From the NCBI RefSeq assembly GCF_000003815.2, contig NC_049982.1, positions 32,255,114-32,319,113 on the forward strand: a stretch of DNA of 64,000 nt. Reading direction: 5' to 3'. Each line of letters opens with the position of its first letter. Within the stretch, counting starts at the first letter, position 1. The stretch is from Branchiostoma floridae. Its lineage: Eukaryota; Chordata; Leptocardii; Amphioxiformes; Branchiostomatidae. The notes beneath the pieces are model-generated. The model was not told the DNA's origin. It did not search any database and worked only from the letters and a program-made list of their open reading frames with translations. Shown piece by piece: positions 57,061 to 64,000 of the stretch. The position numbers and the translations under genes were made by a program.

Positions 57061-57242
57061 TGGCTTTGTGTAGATACCTATTCGTCGTTTTTATGGTGTC
57101 AAAGGTCACTATTCATACCCAACTGTTAACGTCAATTTCTTTTAACGCATGCAATTGCAATACTGTAAAACTATATTTGCGTTGGAGTTATAAAGAGATT
57201 AGAGTTTCTGTCAACCTTTCAATTGCACTATATATCGTAACC

Positions 57243-57300
57243 AACATGTATAAGGTTTCTATAACCTTATACATACCTACATGTATAAGGTTGCTATAAC
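57243..57300. repeat. Short palindrome cluster
   Basis: GTATAAGGTTTCTATAACCT then TATAC forms a 10-bp-arm hairpin; ACATGTATAAGGTT recurs 32 bases later. Confidence 0.6.
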
Positions 57301-57880
57301 GTTAGTTATAAGAGTTCTTATCAATGCTTCCGAACTTCTCAAGTCACCAGGCAGGCCTTCCCGAACAGTTAGATTTCTGGGTTTATTTTTAGTCTTATCA
57401 TGATTGTTTTAAATTACAAGTAACAGCTTACCAAGCAGAATTCTAATATCCTTGCACTTACCCATACAGTTTTATGATAACCTAGATGGTCTTTATTGCG
57501 GTGTCATATATTTTTAAAAATCCCTTCAAGTTATCGTAACACCCGTATAGGCTACAGACACGCATACAGACGTTGTATGTGATTTGTCTCGTTCTTAGTT
57601 ATCGCAAGGCGGTTGAAAAACCTCCTTGGTTATCGCTAACGTCAGTTTCGCCATAACAACACTTCTACTTGTCACTGTGCAAGACTGTGTGCCTCCTCCG
57701 ACCAATAATATCATTGATCGATCATTTCCAATAATCACCTTGTGTCGTTAACTGCCCAAAACAGCCCCCACAAGCTTTAGAAATATCCATTAAGCTTTTG
57801 ATGTATGTTTCCGAAAGCCCATTTAATACCTAGTGATAGACTGCGGCGAATTATTCTGTTGATGACTCTTTGAAAAACAT
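57301..57880. other. Unassigned sequence before the assembly gap
   Basis: No exon or repeat was recognised. Confidence 0.35.
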
Positions 57881-57980
57881 NNNNNNNNNNNNNNNNNNNN
57901 NNNNNNNNNNNNNNNNNNNNNNNNNNNNNNNNNNNNNNNNNNNNNNNNNNNNNNNNNNNNNNNNNNNNNNNNNNNNNNNN
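57881..57980. other. Assembly gap, 100 N
   Basis: Exactly 100 N, a conventional gap size; true length unknown. Any frame crossing it is meaningless. Confidence 0.99.
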
Positions 57981-58420
57981 TAGAACGAGAACCGCACCGG
58001 GCAGATTTCCCATTTCAGTCCAATGAGGTTACGTGATTAAGCGTTCTGACCCCGGCTATAAAAGACGGAGATGGGGAGTGCTTATAGCTCCCGTTTAATT
58101 GTTAAAGACTCCTATTTGTTAGAACGGTAAATGGGGAAAGTCAGGACGCGATATTATGGGAGCTATTAACTGATTAGTTTGGAATAGGTAATTTTTCGCT
58201 ATGGCAGTGGGGATGGTGAGTCCCATAGAGTCAACCGTTACGGGCAACCCACCAACCGTTTCGGGTTTGAAAGTAATAAACGGAAGAAGGAGCGTGATCT
58301 TTGCTTCGATTTCAGCTGAGGATAATATGAAATAAGATGTGGTAGGAAACATTCTGGCATCACCTTTTTGAATTTAGTCACGTGCTGGGTTAGGTCAATC
58401 GTCTTGTTTGAAACGTCCGC
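57981..58420. other. Unassigned sequence after the assembly gap
   Basis: CCGGCTATAAAAGACGG at 58051 includes a TATA-box-like motif, but no coding sequence was recognised next to it. Confidence 0.3.
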
Positions 58421-59110
58421 CTAAGGCGACAGCAAGTCAATTTTATGGATGACATTCTCTGCAGACTACAAATTTAATGAGAGAGACGACAAAACAAGAT
58501 GGCTAAAAATGTATCTAGATTTTCAACAAGACACCATAAAAGTTTAAACAAGAATATTCGAAGTGGAAAAACATAGCACAGGCAGCAAGTCTTTCACTTC
58601 TATCTGTATTCAAGAGGTGCACAAAGTGACACGAGTGAAGATTGGTATATTTTGCCAAGTTGATAACTACAGTTTGAATTCAAGTCTACAATTACGGCTA
58701 TGGCTACATGCGTCACATCTACAGGTACAACCAAGGCTACCATACGGCATATTTTCCCATTTTGGTACTTTCTCGTCATGTCCAACATCTCCGAAAGGAC
58801 AATTTTTTTTCAAAATCAGGCAAAAATTGTATCCTATTTGTCCTGGTCGTCTATCCGCCCTCCGTTATAAAGTGATGGGGAAATCGTCGTCTGGATCCTA
58901 AAGTCACCTATGCGCTGAGACGACCGCCTACAAGCGGGCGTCTAGTTCCGCGCAAAGCAGAAAACTTACCGAGGGCTGGGCGGGTGGGTCGCTTCAGGCT
59001 CCAGACGTGGTCGGAGGAGAGGCCCCTAATCTGCATACTTATACAATGGAGGGATCACGTGTCTAACATCCGTAAAAATTGATGTCATCCGTAAAATTTA
59101 CTTGCGTGTA
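58421..59110. mobile_element. GGATGACATCC TIR family, longest copy
   Basis: CTAAGGCGACAGCAAGTCAA, TTTTATGGATGACATTC at the left; TTGATGTCATCCGTAAAATT, TACTTGCG at the right. About 690 bp. The interior frame 58563-58901 has no recognisable transposase motif, but its sequence is shared with 2580-2960. Confidence 0.7.
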
Positions 59111-59287
59111 ATGAAAACTTGGCGCGTAACGCTGCGACTAAAGTTGTTGCCGGTGACGCTTGCATAATCAGATACTATCAAATTCTCAGCATTACAAGAA
59201 TATACCCGTAGAATTGTGATCCTGCTCCCGACGGATTTTACACTAAACGTAACTGAAACTCGTCTAGATAGCTATCTATCTTTATTT

Positions 59288-59615
59288 TAAGACAGACAAG
59301 GACAATGTGTCAGTGTACGCACGTTTTAAAGTAACTTTTAAAAGCTTGTAAGCTTATTCAACAGCACCGCATACAATGAACAGAAGGTAAGGACATTTTG
59401 AGGCCTCAAGGGCACGGTATGTTGGAGGGCGAAGTCTTTTACCACCTTTACCTCCCCAACCGAAGTAATGTACACACTTTTACACCTGTGTGTAGTGAAG
59501 AAATTTGTGTGATGTGCCTTTCCTAGGGGCACAAGGTACGGGATTCGAACCGGGGAACACTTGGTTCTGCATTGAGCCGAACACTCTACCGCTACGCCAA
59601 ACACTAGGTAGCTAA
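59288..59615 (-). repeat. SINE, near complete, reverse orientation
   Basis: On the minus strand: head GGCGTAGCGGTAGAGTGTTC, B box GGTTCGAATCCCG, CTTGTGCCCCTAGGAAAGGC, CACCTTTACCT region, and tail CATTGTCCTTGTCTGTC. The best-preserved A and B boxes in the window. Confidence 0.8.
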
Positions 59616-60345
59616 GTTCAGTGCCAAGTCATCAAGATGACTCCACAAGACTGACATGACAACCTATCTTTTAGCACATATGTGTATGTTGGTTAACATG
59701 TTTTGCTTGTCAGTGCACTTTTCTCGCTGGGTGTCTTGAATTACCTCATCTCCGCAAGGTACAAGATATACATGTGAGGAAATAACATAGAGGGATATGG
59801 CTGTGAAAATTTGTGCGCTTAGGATGACGGCTTTGTCTTAAGTTAAAACAAAAATCACGTTTTTTCCCTTTTACACGTGCACATTATATACTTAGCACGA
59901 TGTACAAAGCATGATTGAGCATGGCCCGTTGTGGTTACATGGTGTGCAAAAGCGCCCCGCAGCAACCTGGGGTAGATTGCAACACTAAGTACTGTTTGCC
60001 GTGTGCAAAAAATGATAACAGCTACATTTCTTGATAACAGCTAATGAAACCTTATTTCTTTTCCAGCTATTAGACTGATGCATGGACAGATATAGATATT
60101 CAATAACGTCTTACCTAGATACTTTACGGTAACTGTTACGGTAAATATTCATCCATCCATCCATTCATTCATTTATTAATTTCTTTATTCCTCTGTTAGG
60201 AGAGCAACTCCAACTTAAGAGTAGACATGGCCAATCAAAATATCAAAATAGGATATTGCACATGTACATTATATACATACATTAGGCAAAAGGTGTAAAT
60301 CTTTAATTAGTTTATTCATTCATTCATACATGCAGAAGCTGGTTA
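59616..60345. other. Unassigned sequence
   Basis: A (CATT)n stretch near 60150-60175. No gene was recognised. Confidence 0.4.
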
Positions 60346-60396
60346 TGTCATTACTATGACACCCCCTGTGTGAAGGGGGGTGTCATAGTAATGACA
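60346..60396. repeat. Perfect 21-bp-arm palindrome
   Basis: TGTCATTACTATGACACCCC then C pairs exactly with its inverse at 60376-60396; the loop is TGTGTGAAG. It lies 10 bases before a SINE. Confidence 0.85.
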
Positions 60397-60404
60397 AAAT
60401 TACT

Positions 60405-60865
60405 GTGAAGTGGCGTGGCGCAGGGGCGGCATTTGTGCCTCGTGACCGAGAGGTCGCGGGTTAAAATCCGACTGCGTGTCACCGATCTTGTGCCCTTGGG
60501 AAAGGCACTTTACACCGCTTTCCTCACTATACTCAGGTGTAAATGAGTACCTAGCTTCGGCTGGGGCCGTCCCTCGGATAGGACGTTAATGGAGGTCCCG
60601 TGTATGGGGAGAGTCACACCCTATGCACGTTAAAGAACCCCCACACGTGCGATGGTGCGGTGTGAGATGGAGCAAACCCTTCTGTCTGGAGTTGGTGATT
60701 CACTTCAAATCACCCGGTTGGAGGCCTGGCGAACCTCCATACCGTATCAGCCACAATGGTGACTACATCATTCACCCGGACGGGAGACCTGGCGCATCCC
60801 CGTCTTGTATTCAGCTAGAAGAAAGGGTATGCCACCCCGTAAAGGGCGGTATAACCCCAACGGTG
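60405..60865 (+). repeat. SINE, longest form
   Basis: A tRNA-like head (GTGGCGTGGCGCAGGGGC; GGTCGCGGGTTAAAATCC), then GATCTTGTGCCCTTGGGAAA, ACTCAGGTGTAAATGAGTAC, GGAGGTCCCGTGTATGGGGA, CACGTTAAAGAACCCCCAC and a further 200 bases not seen in the shorter copies. Confidence 0.75.
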
Positions 60866-61152
60866 CTGTAATACACCGTATGACTATGTCTGACTGATGA
60901 CACCCCCACTAAACTAAATTTAGATATGGTGGCGTAAACAAAGAGAAGTTTGATCTAGCAAAAGAGAATGTGTGGCAAGGGTGGACGAAGACCAACGAAA
61001 GATGACGAAGCCTAAAATGCAAAAACGGGTAAAAAACGATCTGAGATGAAATATCATATCTTCTTACATGTATGCCAAATGTTGTCACGAGTAAGATAAC
61101 GAAATGCGAGCTCTGGCTGAAATGAATTCAAAGAAATTTACCCAAAGTGAGT

Positions 61153-61364
61153 ACTGTAAATGCATTTAAGTTCGCAGAGATTTAATTTCGCCTAAGCGGT
61201 AAAATGGGCTTTTCGCAGTGGTTTTAATTTCGCGGTAGCACCATGCACTGTAGTCTCTTACTGTCGTGGAAAAATGTTCGCGGTGGTTTTAAATTCGCGG
61301 TGAAGCGGCCGCCGCGAAAACCGCGAACATTAATCCACCGCGAAAGTTTCTGCATATTTAAAGT
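61153..61364 (-). mobile_element. ACTGTAAATGCA TIR element (copy 5)
   Basis: ACTGTAAATGCATTTAAGTT at the left and TTTCTGCATATTTAAAGT at the right, with CGCGGTGGTTTTAA blocks: reverse orientation relative to copies 1-4. Confidence 0.85.
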
Positions 61365-61873
61365 AACTGACGTAGAGTACTGTATGCTACTAACTATTAA
61401 TCTTTAAACAAATGGATCTAAAAGTGAGACAAACCATAAGCATTCCAATTATCAATCACGCTAACTACCGTAAGCTAGGAAATAGCACTAACATCGAGTA
61501 CCCGCTTTGTACTGGTCGATTCTAAGGAAACTACATATATCCAATTAAAAAATACAAATACCACTTCTTTGGTTGAGTAACTTCATTCAACACAGGGATA
61601 ACACGACATGACATGCACAAGAGGAATTTAGTTTCCATACGAATAGTGTCTCTGAGAAAACTGTGGGCCTGCGTGTGGTCCTATGTTTAGCCATATGCAT
61701 TTCATCCTTCCGAACATAATTTCATCAGGTTGGTACAATATAGGAGAAGTCTTTTTGCACAACCTACTTTACATACGTAAACGAAACATTACTGCCTGGT
61801 TGTGTAAAAAGAATTTTCCTATGTCCCATTTGATCCTTCTTTGCGCAACTTTATTTCGTGCGCTTAACCAACC

Positions 61874-62028
61874 TAGTCTCTACCAGACTCCGGGTCGCTG
61901 GAAAATCGTAAGAATGGAATAAATGGAGGAGGTCGCGCGCTGTTCCCTAGCCGACTATACTCCTCTGGCCGGCTTACTCCTCTTCAATTTCTACGATTTT
62001 CAAGCGACCCGGAGTCTGGTAGAGACTA
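61874..62028. mobile_element. Foldback TIR element, TAGTCTCTACCAG family
   Basis: TAGTCTCTACCAGACTCCGG then GTCGCTGGAAAATCGTA mirrors TACGATTTTCAAGCGACCCG then GAGTCTGGTAGAGACTA. 155 bp. Confidence 0.85.
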
Positions 62029-62792
62029 CAACCAACCCCGCTCTCGTTAAATTTCGAACTGTCCCCTTTACTAAATACATTATCCTTGCTTGACTTCCTA
62101 GAACCAATCATCCTACGGTTCCTAGATGAAAGGAAACTATGGAAATCTGATCTAGATGTGGAAATGTGATCTAGATTTCCATTTGTGTAAAATGTCCTTG
62201 TCTATATCAAGGTCATCGCTATGTTTAGGTTCATAGGTCAAACAGCCACTTATACCAGGCGGCCGTGCGCAGTGGGCTATTATTACGTCGCATATGCCGC
62301 CAGTGTACAGAGTGACGAAAATAATTGGTCGCTTTTCGACAAGGAATTATGTTATTCAGTGAAGCACACCACCTTAATCCGTACCGACGATCTTTATTCA
62401 AAAGGAGCGAACAGCAGATCAACATGTGGTGATGTGTTTTTGACCCGGAATCTCAGGGATTTCAGGTGAATATTGCGGATTTAACCAGTCTGACACGTCG
62501 TGTAACAGTTTGGGATGTTGACATCTCTTGGCAGACGATTTTGGAGAGATTCTGCGACCGTGAGTGGCCCGCTTGGTTTTCATCAAGCAGGGAATTCGAC
62601 AACAGATTTCGCAGACAGGATTTGACCTCCGAGCTCATCAGATATTCCAGTCCACGGCTGGTGCGTGGGTGTCCCGTCTTCTTGGTGTTAGGCGTCTGGA
62701 AGCAAGGAGAAGGAGAGGATAACAAAGTTATCCCAACTCGTTTATGTTTGGGCGTTGGGTCGATTGGAAATCAAACTTGCCCTCACAACAAC
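62029..62792 (+). promoter_or_regulatory. Region upstream of the SLC10-like start codon
   Basis: Should hold the promoter and 5' UTR of the SLC10-like gene. No TATA box or other decisive element was identified. The frame from 62466 is open into the gene but is not SLC10-like before 62793. Confidence 0.3.
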
Positions 62793-63193
62793 ATGTCTGC
62801 CGACGGACGTGCACTTGACGGCCCCTTCACGAACCAGACTGGGAACGAGACGGTGGTAAACAACACTGGCAGTTGGTTGAACCCGTTACTCATCGACCCC
62901 AGGGTAAACCTGACCATGAACATATGGATGAGCGTGTTTGTTGTCATCATGATGCTCTCTCTCGGTTGTACCATGGAGTATCACGTCGTGCTTCAGCACA
63001 TCAAGAAACCGTTCGGCATGTTTATCGGTTTCTTGGCGCAGTTTGTGATCATGCCCGCGCTGGCTTACGGGATGGTTCACGCGGTGGACCTGGAGGGCCT
63101 GTCGGCGCTGGTCGTGCTCATCCTGGGGTGCTGTCCGGGCGGGAAGGTGTCCAACATCTTGGCTCTCTTGGCGGCGGGAGACATGAATCTGAG
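62793..63193 (+). CDS. SLC10-family sodium/bile-acid cotransporter-like protein, first coding exon (partial gene)
   Basis: The exon codes for about 134 residues ending in GDMNLR and stops at a donor (CTGAG followed by GTAACG). The rest of the gene lies beyond the window. The N-terminus is hydrophilic with N-glycosylation sequons (NQT, NET, NNT, NLT), as expected for the outward-facing N-terminus of this family. Then come a first membrane helix (MSVFVVIMMLSLGC), the family motif around TMEYHVV, HIKKPFGMFIGFLAQFVIMP, and the signature GCCPGGKVSNILALLAAGDM (sodium-coupling region). Known family members import bile acids or steroid sulfates with sodium; which subfamily this belongs to cannot be told from one exon. 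The frame stays open to an upstream ATG at 62466, but the 109 extra residues do not resemble SLC10 proteins, so I chose the ATG at 62793. The exon end matches my recollection of the vertebrate SLC10A2 exon 1 boundary. Confidence 0.9.
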
Positions 63194-63239
63194 GTAACGT
63201 TACAGGAATTATCGAATTATCTTCTTCTTGTTCTTGCGT

Positions 63240-63912
63240 GTTTTTGCATCTACTAATGTCCTGGACACGCTATGGTCTTAGTGGCAGTCAGATAGAAGTG
63301 GTGTAGCGGGTTTGGGCCCCCTTGCAGCTTGCTCTGGAACTACGGAAGTGTGTTTAATCAAAGTGCAACTGAACAAAGCAACAACGGATTTCCATGATAT
63401 TTCGTAAGTAGGTATCTTAGACAAAGATTACACAATGCAATGAAAATCATGAATTAGTTTGCATGATTACTGAGGAAATTGTATAATTTCAGTGGTATTC
63501 ACAATAGAAATTTCATAATCTAACGTATGCCATTCATAGCAATTGAAACATAAACAGATTATGCAAATAATATCATAATTTGTATAATAGATGTGAACGT
63601 GTCATACTTTCTTAATGGTTAAAATGAGAATTGAATACTTGTCACATGCGTAAGTCAGGTGTGCATGACTATGCATAGATTATGACTTATGAAGGTCATG
63701 ATCATGCTGAAATATAAACAAGGAAGTCTGGCGCCGGCAACGGAAAGGACATCTGCATATATAATATATGTGATTCTGATGGAGAAGACCATCATTTACA
63801 ACAAACTATGCTAATTACACATTATTTAGCAGTTAATGTGACAAGATGAAACAATAAGTCTACAAAGCCTCTTGATATCTTACGGAGGTACGAGGTCTCC
63901 GTACTCTTGCTT
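63240..63912 (+). mobile_element. Hairpin-ended dispersed repeat, copy 2, in the SLC10-like intron
   Basis: GCAGCTTGCTCTGGAACTAC, CAACGGATTTCCATGATATT, TATGCAAATAATATC follow the order of 55325-55590. It ends CGGAGGTACGAGGTCTCCG then TACTCTTGC, parallel to 55740-55770. Confidence 0.55.
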
Positions 63913-64000
63913 TAAATGCTTTTGACGTGTAGAAGGAGCTCTTGTTTTTACTTGAAAGGGATACTGTTTTTTTCTCAAATCTCCGACGTTCAAACCCTGT

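Noticed and set aside
59530..59615. Possible tRNA gene (minus strand, A and B boxes)
   Set aside because: No cloverleaf acceptor stem; followed by the SINE body shared with 10819, 55865 and 60405, so it is a SINE head.
62466..62792. N-terminal extension of the SLC10-like frame (109 residues from ATG 62466)
   Set aside because: Family members have a short glycosylated N-terminus; the extra segment is polar and unlike SLC10.
1..64000. CRISPR array, prokaryotic operon or integrated virus
   Set aside because: No spaced direct-repeat array, no bacterial-type gene packing and no viral gene set were seen; all coding evidence is from intron-bearing animal genes or retro/DNA transposons.

Overview
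The window is a metazoan nuclear locus. It has multi-exon genes with GT-AG introns, pol III-type tRNA-derived SINEs, LINE 3' ends, many short terminal-inverted-repeat (TIR) DNA elements, and one 100-base run of N (57881-57980) marking an assembly gap. Repeat style and gene sequences suggest an invertebrate deuterostome, most likely a lancelet (Branchiostoma). That is an inference; no species marker was tested.

Three protein-coding genes are well supported. (1) A complete plus-strand B4GALT7 gene (xylosylprotein beta-1,4-galactosyltransferase, the second enzyme of the glycosaminoglycan linker) has five coding exons between 26931 and 32963; they join in frame to 321 residues. (2) A complete minus-strand MFSD10-type major-facilitator transporter has twelve coding exons between 49975 and 36859, joining in frame to 460 residues, with a probable non-coding first exon and ETS-motif promoter near 52.9 kb. 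These two genes are convergent, about 3.9 kb apart. (3) The first coding exon of an SLC10-family (sodium/bile-acid cotransporter-like) gene lies at 62793-63193 (+) and runs off the right side of the window. Weaker candidates are a two-exon small ORF (5490-5525 joined to 8321-8468) and a promoter plus short exon at about 22.65-22.79 kb.

Layout: 0-5 kb is mixed TIR elements, a SINE tail and a LINE 3' end. 5-10 kb is mostly unassigned. 10.8-14 kb is a graveyard of LINE 3' ends plus a SINE, including one LINE with a twin-priming inversion. 15.9-16.7 kb holds a GIY-YIG-type (Penelope-like) fragment and a TIR element. 17.8-26.8 kb is a large inverted duplication: about 1.5 kb arms, CA/TG microsatellites at both outer edges, and a 4.7 kb spacer. 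The right arm has gained a 765-bp TIR transposon and a 42-nt palindromic insertion that the left arm lacks. 26.8-50 kb holds the two complete genes, whose introns are filled with TIR elements. 50-62 kb is repeat-rich intergenic DNA. 62.8 kb onward is the SLC10 gene.

The most unusual signals are a tiny palindromic mobile-like hairpin (two copies with 6-bp target duplications and a paralogous empty site), a TTAA-flanked element inserted inside another copy of its own family, the twin-priming inversion in a non-L1-like LINE, an internally deleted mariner nested in another TIR element, and TIR/SINE insertions a few bases from B4GALT7 splice donors.
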